In this document: positions 1-6,762 of the stretch, in pieces
Layout of the letters: the number at the start of each line of letters is the position of its first letter
Position numbering within the stretch: position 1 is the stretch's first letter
Assembly: GCA_023443925.1 (NCBI GenBank)
Contig: JAEZSL010000335.1
Span: forward strand, 1-13,500
Source of the DNA: Bacillota bacterium
Lineage (GTDB): Bacteria; Bacillota_A; Clostridia; Lachnospirales; Lachnospiraceae
Direction of reading: 5' to 3'
DNA length: 13,500 nt
Notes under the pieces: generated by a model
The model's input: the letters and a program-made list of their open reading frames with translations, nothing else
Told to the model about the DNA's origin: nothing
Database searches by the model: none
Program-made: the position numbers and the translations under genes

Positions 1-13
1 AATGCATTAGGGC

Positions 14-45
14 TTGTAAACATAGTATTCCCATGGTAATATAAT
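14..45 (+). promoter_or_regulatory. Promoter and overlapping palindromic operator of the Rrf2 regulator gene
   Basis: A -35-like TTGTAA (14-19) lies 17 bases before TAATAT (37-42); TATAAT at 40-45 is an alternative -10. The imperfect palindrome TATTCCCATGGTAATA (26-41, 7 of 8 pairs matched) overlaps the -10. The 16 bases at 21-36 match 14 of 16 with the metY promoter region at 643-658. An Rrf2 regulator bound here would occlude the -10, which suggests autorepression. The operator call rests on symmetry and recurrence; the promoter is moderately convincing. Confidence 0.55.
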
Positions 46-75
46 CATTAATACTACAAATATAAGGAGGTCTTT

Positions 76-513
76 ATGAAGATTTCGACAAAAGGACGCT
101 ATGCGCTGCGTTTAATGCTGGATCTGGCTCTGCATAATACAGGCGAATATATAACGATTAAAAGTATTTCTGCCAGACAGGAAATATCCGATAAGTATCT
201 GGAACAGATTATAACACAACTGAGCAAATCCGGATATGTTAAAAGCATTCGTGGTGCACAGGGCGGTTATCGTTTAGCGAAAGCCCCGGAAGAATATACG
301 GTAGGTATGATTCTGCGTTTAATTGAAGGCAGTCTTGCACCTGTTGCCTGCTTAGAAGATGATATAAATCAATGTACCAGAAGCAGCCAGTGTGCTACCC
401 TTGATGTATGGGTGAAGCTAAACGAAGCTATTAATAATGTCGTAGACAATATTACTTTAGCAGATCTGGTGGATAAGCAAAACAGCCTGACCGGTAATGA
501 TTATGTGATATAG
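76..513 (+). CDS. Rrf2-family transcriptional regulator with three-cysteine cluster (IscR/CymR-like)
   Basis: A cytoplasmic DNA-binding regulator of 145 residues, the usual Rrf2 length. The N-terminus MKISTKGRYALRLMLDLA and the winged-helix region through about residue 70 (IRGAQGGYRLAK, the wing) are diagnostic. Cys92, Cys100 and Cys106, followed by TLDVWVKL, resemble the cluster-ligating cysteines of IscR-type members, whereas CymR of Bacillus lacks this triad. A [Fe-S] or redox-sensing mode is therefore plausible but not shown. The start is supported by AAGGAGG at 64-70, 5 bases upstream of the ATG. Its own promoter and the promoter of the next gene, metY, carry nearly the same palindrome, so it probably represses itself and metY in response to sulfur, cysteine or Fe-S status. 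No iscS or nifU homologue is in view downstream, so sulfur amino-acid control is favoured over classical isc control. Confidence 0.9.
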   Translation: MKISTKGRYALRLMLDLALHNTGEYITIKSISARQEISDKYLEQIITQLSKSGYVKSIRGAQGGYRLAKAPEEYTVGMILRLIEGSLAPVACLEDDINQCTRSSQCATLDVWVKLNEAINNVVDNITLADLVDKQNSLTGNDYVI

Positions 514-607
514 AATGGTTCCGGTGTGCTTAATTTACAGCATTTCCGGATTAACTACACGAGAAAAGATGTCAAGAGAAATTTCCCCAAAATCAGGAAA
601 ATTTTGC

Positions 608-636
608 TTGACATTTTTATATAATTACATTATACT
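608..636 (+). promoter_or_regulatory. metY promoter
   Basis: A perfect -35 TTGACA (608-613), a 17-base spacer and TATACT (631-636) form a near-consensus housekeeping promoter. Transcription should start near 643, inside the palindromic element at 641-669. An intrinsically strong promoter with an operator over its start site is the usual arrangement for repressor control. Confidence 0.8.
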
Positions 637-640
637 TCAA

Positions 641-669
641 TTCATAGTATTCCAATAGGATTTAATGAA
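641..669 (+). promoter_or_regulatory. Putative Rrf2/CymR-type operator over the metY transcription start
   Basis: The core ATTCCAATAGGATT (649-662) is an inverted repeat (TCC..GGA) centred on an AT, flanked by the outer arms TTCAT (641-645) and ATGAA (665-669). The stretch CATAGTATTCC-A-AT-A-G (643-658) matches 21-36 in front of the adjacent Rrf2 gene at 14 of 16 positions. It resembles the ATTCC-N-AT-N-GGAAT type of box that I recall for CymR-like regulators of cysteine metabolism. It lies immediately downstream of the -10, so bound protein would block initiation. Confidence 0.6.
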
Positions 670-694
670 TTATAAGAAAGGTGGTATTTATTTC

Positions 695-1978
695 ATGTCG
701 AAACACACTCTGAAATTTGAAACTCTCCAGCTCCATGTCGGACAGGAGAAGCCGGATTCGGCAACAGATGCACGCTGCGTACCAATTTACCAGACCTCTT
801 CCTACGTTTTTGCGGATTCTGCCCAGGCTGCCGCTCGCTTTAATTTATCCGAAGGCGGCAATATCTATACCCGTATCATGAATCCTACCAGTGATGTTTT
901 CGAACAGCGTATTGCTGCGCTGGAAGGCGGTATTGCCGCACTTGCAACTGCTTCCGGTTCCGCAGCGATTACCTATGCGGTTCAGAACATTGCTCACACC
1001 GGAGATCATATTGTTTCTGCCAATACCATATACGGCGGAACTTATAATCTGTTTGCACATACTTTTAAAGATTACGGCATAACAACCACCTTTGTAAATC
1101 CTGATGAGGAAGGCAGTTTCGAAAAAGCGATTCAGCCCAATACGAAAGCCATCTTTATCGAAAGCCTTGGAAACCCTAACTCAAGTCTTATTGATATTGC
1201 GGCTGTTGCCGATATCGCTCATAAAAACGGCATACCGTTGATTGTTGACAATACCTTTGCAACACCTTACCTGCTCCGTCCCATTGAATACGGTGCGGAT
1301 ATTATTGTTCATTCTGCAACCAAGTTTATTGGCGGACACGGTACTTCCATCGGTGGTGTCATTATAGATTCCGGCAAATTCGACTGGGCTGCTTCAGGCA
1401 AATTCCCTTATTTGACCGAACCAAACCCCAGCTACCACGGTATCAGCTTTACCGAAGCCATCGGAGCTGCGGCTTACATCATAAAAGCCCGTGTAACTTT
1501 ATTAAGAGACACAGGAGCTACCTTAAGTCCTTTTAATTCGTTCTTATTTTTACAGGGTCTGGAGACTCTCTCCCTGCGTGTGGAACGTCATGTGGAGAAC
1601 ACCTTAAAAGTTGTTGAATTCTTAAAATCCCATCCTCAGGTAGAACATGTAAATCATCCTTCCCTGCCGGATAACCCGTACCATGAATTATACAACCGTT
1701 ATTTCCCCAATGGCGGCAGTTCCATCTTTACTTTCGAAATCAAGGGCGGCGCCAAAGAAGCCCAAAACTTTATCGATAAATTAGAGATATTCTCCTTACT
1801 TGCTAATGTTGCCGATGTAAAATCCCTGGTTATCCATCCGGCAAGTACTACCCACTCACAGATGACGGAAGAAGAACTGCTTGCCTCCGGTATAAAACCC
1901 AATACGATCCGCTTGTCCGTTGGTATCGAACATATTGATGATATTATATATGATTTAAATCAGGCCTTAGAAAAATAA
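695..1978 (+). CDS. metY: O-acetylhomoserine aminocarboxypropyltransferase (O-acetylhomoserine sulfhydrylase)
   Basis: A cytoplasmic PLP enzyme of the Cys/Met metabolism family. It converts O-acetylhomoserine plus sulfide (or methanethiol) to homocysteine (or methionine). The protein has 427 residues, normal for MetY and longer than the roughly 380 of MetB/MetC-type enzymes. Visible features are the N-terminal ETLQLHVG...[11 protein letters not shown] signature, the YTRIMNPT segment (Tyr58, Arg60) that contacts PLP phosphate of the partner subunit, Asp185 in [10 protein letters not shown], and the PLP lysine Lys210 in [11 protein letters not shown]. An in-frame ATG at 665 adds ten residues, but it has no ribosome binding site and sits inside the operator. 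The ATG at 695 follows AAGGTGG (678-684) by 10 bases and gives the family N-terminus, so it was chosen. It sits downstream of an Rrf2 regulator with a matching operator and is closed by the hairpin at 2026-2070. Confidence 0.93.
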   Translation: MSKHTLKFETLQLHVGQEKPDSATDARCVPIYQTSSYVFADSAQAAARFNLSEGGNIYTRIMNPTSDVFEQRIAALEGGIAALATASGSAAITYAVQNIAHTGDHIVSANTIYGGTYNLFAHTFKDYGITTTFVNPDEEGSFEKAIQPNTKAIFIESLGNPNSSLIDIAAVADIAHKNGIPLIVDNTFATPYLLRPIEYGADIIVHSATKFIGGHGTSIGGVIIDSGKFDWAASGKFPYLTEPNPSYHGISFTEAIGAAAYIIKARVTLLRDTGATLSPFNSFLFLQGLETLSLRVERHVENTLKVVEFLKSHPQVEHVNHPSLPDNPYHELYNRYFPNGGSSIFTFEIKGGAKEAQNFIDKLEIFSLLANVADVKSLVIHPASTTHSQMTEEELLASGIKPNTIRLSVGIEHIDDIIYDLNQALEK

Positions 1979-2025
1979 TTGCTGATCCCGGCCGCTATTT
2001 CAGGCTATATAATATACCTTCTATT

Positions 2026-2070
2026 TGCAATAAGAAAGAGTCTGGCAGACCCAGACTCTTTCTTATTGCA
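2026..2070. terminator. Bidirectional intrinsic terminator between metY and the lipoprotein gene
   Basis: A perfect 20-bp inverted repeat (2026-2045 with 2051-2070) has a 5-base CAGAC loop. The GC-rich part is GAGTCTGG/CCAGACTC. The outer part is A-rich on the left and T-rich on the right (TTTCTTATT), so transcripts from either strand end in a U-rich stretch. It serves metY (plus) and the convergent lipoprotein gene (minus, stop at 2129). Confidence 0.88.
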
Positions 2071-2128
2071 CTGTCATAACTGAGGTAATCTGCAAGGAGC
2101 ATGTCCTTAAAATCCCACCCGGCAGGGC

Positions 2129-2896
2129 TTATTTTGTAATCTCTGCAAAATCATCCAGTACAGCGTCAAATTTATACATAACACTGCCGTCCGTTGCCAC
2201 ATAGAAAACTCCTATGCTTATCCTCTGTCCATCTTTCTCAGAATATACATTAATACCGTAACAGTCGGTTCCTTTGATATTGGTGGTCCAATTATCATAT
2301 TCCACCGTATATTCGCTAAGTTCAGACGGAAGACCTAAGACTTTTTTCGGTACTTTACTCAAGCTTGCAAGGGCATCCTCCCGGGTGAAAGCAGCCGTAT
2401 CCGTTGTATCGGATTCAACTCCTGCACCGTCTTCCGTATAGAGGGGATGCTCCGAAAAAGGTGCTGATGTTTCATCGCTTTTATAACATAATAATTCACC
2501 ATTATTTACATTAACCAATACATTGGGTTCAATTGGTCCGCTGCCGTCACTTATCTGGAACTCATAATAAGTATTACCATCCAAATCCAGACTGTCCTTC
2601 ACCAATACGAAATAATAACCCCGTTCCCCGATTCTATCCTGAATTAATTGAATGGCTGCCTTTTCGCTAAGCCTGCTTTCCCCCGTATCCGCCTCTGTCT
2701 GGCTCGCTGCATCTGTTTCATGGGTATCGTTGGCTGCTTCCTCTGTATCTTCATCCGGAGATGGTGTTATTGCCGTGTTTGTTTCAATTTCGGTCGTGCT
2801 TTCTCCTGTTTTATCACTGTCTTTCCGGCAGGCTGTCAGCAGTATACAACCCGTCAGAATACAAACAATTATTATCATCCTTCGTTTACTATTCAT
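2129..2896 (-). CDS. Hypothetical lipoprotein
   Basis: A protein of 255 residues exported and lipid-anchored to the outer face of the membrane. It has a basic N-terminus (NSKRR), a hydrophobic segment at residues 7-20, and a lipobox LLTAC with Cys23 as the lipidated residue. Residues about 25-75 form an acidic Thr/Glu/Asp-rich spacer without predicted fold. The rest appears to hold two modules: about 77-140 (SEKAAIQLIQDRIG... with YYEFQISDGSG and VNVNNGELLCYK) and about 170-250 (TREDALASLSKV... ending VFY-type strand, DGSVMYKFD). These look like PepSY-like or other small sensor/inhibitor folds, but I do not recognise a named family. A GGAG ribosome binding site precedes the ATG by 5 bases. 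It starts 37 bases after the alcohol dehydrogenase stop with no hairpin between, so the two are probably cotranscribed. Function unknown. Confidence 0.85.
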   Translation of the reverse strand: MNSKRRMIIIVCILTGCILLTACRKDSDKTGESTTEIETNTAITPSPDEDTEEAANDTHETDAASQTEADTGESRLSEKAAIQLIQDRIGERGYYFVLVKDSLDLDGNTYYEFQISDGSGPIEPNVLVNVNNGELLCYKSDETSAPFSEHPLYTEDGAGVESDTTDTAAFTREDALASLSKVPKKVLGLPSELSEYTVEYDNWTTNIKGTDCYGINVYSEKDGQRISIGVFYVATDGSVMYKFDAVLDDFAEITK

Positions 2897-2933
2897 GCTT
2901 TCTCCAATTCCATAGGACTTCCAGGTAGTAATC

Positions 2934-4103
2934 TTATAAGGCCAGCTTTAATATGCTTTCTACATCTGCCGTCTTTAATTCTACAAAGCCTCCTATGGTT
3001 TCCTCTTCCCCAAGACCAATTTTTGCTGCCAGGAAAGGGATATCCTCTTCTTTTGCACCTAATTCTTTAAAATTAACCGGCATACCAATGGATGTCAGAA
3101 ACTGCTTAAAACGTTTTATTCCCTCTAAAGCCGTAACTTCCGGGCAGGCAAAATCCATATGGCATCCCCAAACCCTTACTGCAATCTGAGCAAAACGGTT
3201 TACATCATGCTTTAAAACATAAGTCATCCAGGCCGGAAAAACCACCGCCAGACCGGCACCGTGGGCACAGTCATATAAGGCGGACAATTCATGTTCGATG
3301 TTATGACTTGACCAATCCTGGTCCCGCCCAACACCAACCAAATTGTTATGTGCCACCATACCCGCCCACATAATGTTGGCTCTGGCTTCATAATTATCAG
3401 GGTTCTCAATTACTCTCGGAACCTCTTTTGTCATAGTCAGTAAAACCGCTTCACACAATCTGTCCGTAACTTCAACTTCCGTAGTATTGGTAAAGTATCG
3501 TTCCAGTACATGTGCCATAATATCCGTGGCTCCGCAGGCAGTCTGATATGCCGGAAGTGTCTGGGTCAGTTCGGGATTTAATATAGAGAATACCGGACGC
3601 AGGGCTTCACTGCCGGCTCCTCTCTTCAGCATTCCCTCTTCCTTTGTGATAACCGAATCCCCGGAACCTTCGCTGCCGGCTGCGGCAATGGTCAGTACCG
3701 TACCGACTTTTAATGCTTTCTCGATGGGTTTACCCTCATAAAAGTCCCAGAAATCACCTTCATAAACTGCACCTGCAGCGATAGCTTTAGCGGAATCGAT
3801 AGCACTTCCGCCGCCTACAGCTAATATAAAATCTACATCATATTTCCTGCAGAGATCTATTCCTTCATAAACCAAACCGCTTCTTGGATTGGGCATAACT
3901 CCTCCCAATTCCAGATATTCAATCTTTTCTTCCATTAAGGAGGCTTTCACCCTGTCTAATAAACCAGAGCGGACTACCGAACCCCCTCCATAGTGTATCA
4001 GTACTTTCGTACCTCCGAATCGTTTTACATAATGACCTGTTTTATTCTCCTGATCTTTGCCAAAGGCAAAATAAGTAGGACTATAAAAAGTAAAATTGTT
4101 CAT
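2934..4103 (-). CDS. Iron-containing (group III) alcohol dehydrogenase, butanol-dehydrogenase type
   Basis: A cytoplasmic NAD(P)H-dependent alcohol/aldehyde oxidoreductase of 389 residues, the usual length of the BdhA/YugJ branch. Visible motifs are GGGS at 40-42 and the nucleotide-binding AVGGGSAIDSAKAIAAGA (95-112). Ligands for the active-site metal are Asp194 and His198 (ATDIMAHVLERYF), His267 (SSHNIEHELSALYD) and His281 (CAHGAGLAVVFP). All four are present, so the enzyme should be active; it probably reduces short-chain aldehydes to alcohols in fermentation and regenerates NAD(P)+. The substrate cannot be told from sequence. The ATG follows an AGGAG-type site in 4118-4124. The promoter at 4185-4213 leaves a leader of about 75 bases. 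It is the first gene of a likely two-gene transcript with the lipoprotein. Confidence 0.92.
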   Translation of the reverse strand: MNNFTFYSPTYFAFGKDQENKTGHYVKRFGGTKVLIHYGGGSVVRSGLLDRVKASLMEEKIEYLELGGVMPNPRSGLVYEGIDLCRKYDVDFILAVGGGSAIDSAKAIAAGAVYEGDFWDFYEGKPIEKALKVGTVLTIAAAGSEGSGDSVITKEEGMLKRGAGSEALRPVFSILNPELTQTLPAYQTACGATDIMAHVLERYFTNTTEVEVTDRLCEAVLLTMTKEVPRVIENPDNYEARANIMWAGMVAHNNLVGVGRDQDWSSHNIEHELSALYDCAHGAGLAVVFPAWMTYVLKHDVNRFAQIAVRVWGCHMDFACPEVTALEGIKRFKQFLTSIGMPVNFKELGAKEEDIPFLAAKIGLGEEETIGGFVELKTADVESILKLAL

Positions 4104-4184
4104 TGCGGCGTTACCTTCTCTCCTATTATTTCCCCGGATCCCCCGATAAGAATTATCCGTCTTTAAAGGGACTCCGTTATTCTA

Positions 4185-4213
4185 ATATTACCTTTGCACC
4201 TAGTTAATGTCAA
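4185..4213 (-). promoter_or_regulatory. Promoter of the alcohol dehydrogenase-lipoprotein transcript
   Basis: Read on the minus strand, TTGACA (complement of 4208-4213), a 17-base spacer and TAATAT (complement of 4185-4190) form a near-consensus promoter pointing at the dehydrogenase ATG at 4103. The stretch 4214-4336 beyond it shows only weak short stems (e.g. GCAG-CTTA-CTGC near 4286-4297) and no gene. Confidence 0.75.
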
Positions 4214-4336
4214 GCCAATCATATACCAAAACCGCTTAAGAGAGGGGCCTACCGTATGTCTCAGCCAGGAACTCCGGCTACATAGTCAAGCAGCTTACTG
4301 CGTGTGGTGATTATTTCCTTTTAATTCTTGAGGAGT

Positions 4337-4414
4337 TCCCATGGCATAAATCATCTGCTGGCAGATGATTTACTGCCTCAAATCAGGGTGTGAAATGTCT
4401 TTTATTTCGCACTA
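4337..4414 (+). repeat. Dispersed two-hairpin repeat, copy 1
   Basis: A 78-base element closely matching 6763-6839 in the same orientation (one single-base indel and a handful of substitutions). Hairpin one pairs GGCATAAATCATCTGC (4343-4358) with 4361-4377, with one extra base in the 3' arm. Hairpin two pairs GTGTGAAAT (4388-4396) with ATTTCGCAC (4404-4412) through one U-G wobble. A TCAAATCAGG-type linker joins them. Compared with copy 2, one T-A pair is replaced by G-C and a U-G pair by U-A, so structure has been kept while sequence changed. No coding capacity. The element ends 8 bases before the -10 of the acetyltransferase gene. Confidence 0.85.
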
Positions 4415-4419
4415 TATCC

Positions 4420-4428
4420 TGTTATAAT
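4420..4428 (+). promoter_or_regulatory. Extended -10 promoter of the Eis-like acetyltransferase gene
   Basis: TGTTATAAT is a TG-extended -10 with a perfect TATAAT (4423-4428). The expected -35 position (about 4399-4405, CTTTTAT) is poor and falls in the loop of the second hairpin of the repeat at 4337-4414. The start would be near 4435, just before the GGGAGG ribosome binding site at 4446-4451. Confidence 0.6.
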
Positions 4429-4460
4429 AAAAATGTAAAAATAATGGGAGGAAATATTTC

Positions 4461-5747
4461 ATGATAGTACGCAGAATTAAAGAAAATGAACTTATGGAAG
4501 CCCGCAATATCTCTGCTCTGAGCTTTGACTGGGTACATGATACAAAGGGAATGACTGCGGAGGAATATATCCGCCAGATTAAAGAGAAACCGGCCTCTAA
4601 AGCCGATGCCAACTTTAAGGATACCTATGCAGCATTTACGGAGGAAGGAGATATGATGTCCTGCCTCAATGTATTACCTTTTGAAGTCAGCTTTGACAAT
4701 AGCAGATTATTAATGGCAGGAATTGGAGGTGTGTGCTCCTATCCCCAGTATCGCCGGCAAGGTGCAGTACGTGAACTATTCCGCCTTGTGCTTACGGATA
4801 TATATGAAAGAGGAGTTGCTTTCTCCTATTTATATCCCTTTAGTGAGAAGTTTTATGGCAATTACGGTTATGCACCTTCCTCAACCAGCATACGGTGGTC
4901 CTTTGATCTTGCCTCAATACCGATTATCTCCTATGAGGGTATGTTTCATTTATACCGGGGTGAAGGAGATTATTCTGATTATGAGCAGATATATCTGGCA
5001 TTTGCAAAAAAATATAATATGATGGTACAACGTGATAACTTTGACTGGAGCGTTTTAAAGAATTCCAATCCTTTTAAAGGTAAACGGCAGTCCTATCTAT
5101 ATAAAGACTGTGATGGGAACCCAAGAGGTTATTTTATTTTTGAAAAATCTGAGGAACAAAATCAGCCGATAATGGATTGTAAAGAAATAATTTTTGATAG
5201 TTTTATTACCTTAAAGGCAATTATGAGCTTCATTAAGTCCTTCTCCTCACATTACAATAAGGTTATATTTCATGCTCCCCGGAATCTGTCCCTGGAATAC
5301 TTCTGTTTGGATTATTCCCAGTCAGCGAGCCAGAGACAACTTCGGCAAAACGGCATGGTACGTGTGATCAATGCTGCTAAAGTCCTGGAACAGGCCAAAT
5401 TCAGAGGAGATGGTGAGCTTTACATACATATTCTGGATTCCTGCCTCGAAAATAACAATAAGGTATTCCATGTAATATACCGCTGCGGGAAGGCCGAAAA
5501 AGTTACGGCACTTGACGTTTCTTTATTTAATTTAAGAGAAACAACGGAACACGTTCCGGCAGTTCTCTCTCCGGATAAAAAAGAAGCCGATATTGTTATG
5601 ACAATTAACCAGTTCTCCGCCGCTATCGTTGGTAATTATGACGTAATGGATCTGGATTACCTGGAAGGTGTTGCAATAAACTGCAGTAAGGAAAAAGCAG
5701 CCCAGTTAATCTATAAAAAGCCAAACTGGATTAATAATTACTTCTAA
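4461..5747 (+). CDS. Eis-like GNAT N-acetyltransferase
   Basis: A cytoplasmic acetyl-CoA-dependent N-acetyltransferase of 428 residues, the size of the Eis family (tandem GNAT folds plus a C-terminal SCP2-like domain). The acetyl-CoA loop is visible as VCSYPQYRRQGAVRELF (91-107, with R98-R99-Q-G101). The segment EKFYGNYGYAPSS (129-141) matches the Eis region that carries the catalytic tyrosine (probably Tyr137). A middle GNAT-like domain spans about 150-290 and an SCP2-like domain about 290-428 (from MVRVINAAKVLE). The protein ends in Phe, as in mycobacterial Eis, where the terminal carboxylate acts in catalysis. Mycobacterial Eis acetylates aminoglycosides and cationic peptides; the substrate here is unknown. 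GGGAGG lies 9 bases before the ATG. Monocistronic, ended by the hairpin at 5756-5807. Confidence 0.88.
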   Translation: MIVRRIKENELMEARNISALSFDWVHDTKGMTAEEYIRQIKEKPASKADANFKDTYAAFTEEGDMMSCLNVLPFEVSFDNSRLLMAGIGGVCSYPQYRRQGAVRELFRLVLTDIYERGVAFSYLYPFSEKFYGNYGYAPSSTSIRWSFDLASIPIISYEGMFHLYRGEGDYSDYEQIYLAFAKKYNMMVQRDNFDWSVLKNSNPFKGKRQSYLYKDCDGNPRGYFIFEKSEEQNQPIMDCKEIIFDSFITLKAIMSFIKSFSSHYNKVIFHAPRNLSLEYFCLDYSQSASQRQLRQNGMVRVINAAKVLEQAKFRGDGELYIHILDSCLENNNKVFHVIYRCGKAEKVTALDVSLFNLRETTEHVPAVLSPDKKEADIVMTINQFSAAIVGNYDVMDLDYLEGVAINCSKEKAAQLIYKKPNWINNYF

Positions 5748-5755
5748 AATAATAA

Positions 5756-5807
5756 GCCCCTCAGCTATATATTTATCCTGATCTGGATAAATGTATGGCT
5801 GGGGGGC
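5756..5807. terminator. Long bidirectional intrinsic terminator
   Basis: Arms 5756-5778 and 5785-5807 pair over 23 bp in the plus-strand RNA, including three U-G wobbles, around a 6-base loop. The tail ACTTTTATTT follows on the plus strand and TTATTATTTT on the minus strand. It ends the acetyltransferase transcript 9 bases after the stop and can also end the convergent HAD phosphatase transcript. The rest of the gap to 5899 is plain T-rich DNA. Confidence 0.88.
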
Positions 5808-5899
5808 ACTTTTATTTCCATTATTTACTTCATAAATTTTCCTTCTTAAATTTTCCTTTTCTTTATTATTTTAGTATACAAACCATTCGGAACCGTCTC

Positions 5900-6505
5900 T
5901 TATATATTAACTCCCAGTTTTCTTAAATCTTCCAAAGCCTGCCCAAATTCCGTAACCTGGATGGTATGGAATCCAAAAACCTTTGCTCCCTCTAAATTAG
6001 CCTGGTTATCATCTAAAAATACAGCTTCTTCCGGATTAAAATCATATTTATTAATTAGTCGCTGATATATTTCCGGCTCCGGTTTAATACATTTAACTTC
6101 ATAGGATATAATCCCGCCATCTGCAAGGGGTATAAATTTAAAATTCTCCTTTGCATAAGCAAAATTAGTTCTGCCGTAGTTGGAAAGCAGATAAACCTTA
6201 TAACCGTTTTGCTTCAAATTCCGAACAAATTCTTCAGAATAAGGATACTCCGTTACAGTTTTATAACTATTCTTAAAAAAAGATTTTATTTCTTCTGCCA
6301 TTTCTGTATCCAGGCTGCAGCATAGATTGACTATTTCCTCATCACTTAAAGCACCTCGGTCAAATTCATCCCAATACTCTCCAAGTACGGTTGCCTTACC
6401 TAATTTCTCTATGGTTTTCTCGTCATAACCACACTCTTTAAGATATCCTCTCCAGTTGAAGTGCGCCAGCACCTGACCAATATCCAGTACAATCGTCTTT
6501 ATCAT
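5900..6505 (-). CDS. HAD-superfamily phosphatase, YihX-like (subfamily IA)
   Basis: A cytoplasmic phosphatase of 201 residues, the size of E. coli YihX (alpha-D-glucose-1-phosphatase). Motif I is VLDIGQVLAHFNW with nucleophile Asp8. The second acidic residue of the usual DxD is Gly10, as in YihX-type members, so this looks like a family trait rather than damage. Motif II is LLSNYGRT (Ser108), motif III Lys141 (KCIKPEPEIYQ), motif IV FLDDNQANLEGA (Asp165, Asp166). An in-frame ATG at 6583 would add 26 hydrophobic residues. I chose 6505 because it begins with the family N-terminus MIKTIVLDIG and follows a GGTGG site by about 8 bases. Substrate probably a sugar phosphate or similar small molecule, not determinable here. 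Stand-alone gene. Confidence 0.87.
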   Translation of the reverse strand: MIKTIVLDIGQVLAHFNWRGYLKECGYDEKTIEKLGKATVLGEYWDEFDRGALSDEEIVNLCCSLDTEMAEEIKSFFKNSYKTVTEYPYSEEFVRNLKQNGYKVYLLSNYGRTNFAYAKENFKFIPLADGGIISYEVKCIKPEPEIYQRLINKYDFNPEEAVFLDDNQANLEGAKVFGFHTIQVTEFGQALEDLRKLGVNI

Positions 6506-6600
6506 AGTAAATACCACCCATTGTGTAACACCTCGGTTTACTGATGTTACTGCCACAATATTAAAATATAAAACCTTCAACATGTGGCATCCCTTTCTTT

Positions 6601-6606
6601 ATTATA
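6601..6606 (-). promoter_or_regulatory. Possible -10 of the HAD phosphatase gene
   Basis: The complement of 6601-6606 is a perfect TATAAT. The bases 17 upstream give only CTGAAT, a poor -35. A start near 6594 would leave almost no leader before an ATG at 6583 but about 90 bases before the ATG at 6505, which supports the shorter protein. It would also place the hairpin array at 6674-6839 upstream of the start site, outside the HAD transcript. Confidence 0.35.
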
Positions 6607-6673
6607 TTTTCTTCACTAAACAAATTCAGACCAGCTCCCATTACATTCAACACCTGCTGTCAAATAGAGGGAC

Positions 6674-6750
6674 ATGCCGTTCGGGCATAAATCGTGAAGA
6701 ATAGCCTCTTTTGCTATTCTTCTAATGCCTCGCATGCATTTCGCGAGGCA
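6674..6750. repeat. Array of three hairpins next to the repeat copy
   Basis: Three consecutive inverted repeats: ATGCC/GGCAT (6674-6678 with 6684-6688), GAAGAATAGC/GCTATTCTTC (6696-6705 with 6713-6722, 10 bp perfect) and TGCCTCGC/GCGAGGCA (6726-6733 with 6743-6750, 8 bp perfect). The GGCAT at 6684-6688 can also pair with ATGCC at 6725-6729, giving an outer stem like that of the neighbouring repeat copy. The unit ends ATTCACACTAG (6751-6761), the same end (TTCACACTAG) as copy 2. It appears to be a divergent sister unit. No open reading frame. Confidence 0.7.
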
Positions 6751-6762
6751 ATTCACACTAGC

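Noticed and set aside
579..604. Hairpin AAATTTCC/GGAAAATTT between the Rrf2 gene and metY
   Set aside because: AT-rich, with a bulge and only two G-C pairs, and no clean T run; too weak to call a terminator, so some readthrough from the regulator into metY is possible.
514..664. S-box (SAM) or T-box leader before metY
   Set aside because: The transcript probably starts near 643, only about 50 bases before the ATG, leaving no room for a riboswitch; none of the conserved elements are seen.
665..694. Upstream ATG of metY (10 extra residues)
   Set aside because: No ribosome binding site, lies in the operator and close to the predicted start of transcription; the ATG at 695 has AAGGTGG and the family N-terminus.
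2652..3070. Plus-strand ORFs opposite the lipoprotein and dehydrogenase genes
   Set aside because: Antisense shadows of two well-supported minus-strand genes, without ribosome binding sites or recognisable domains.
6506..6583. 26-residue N-terminal extension of the HAD phosphatase
   Set aside because: The family begins at MIKTIVLDIG; the extension matches nothing in the fold and a start near 6594 would leave almost no leader. An AAAGGG before 6583 keeps it possible but unlikely.
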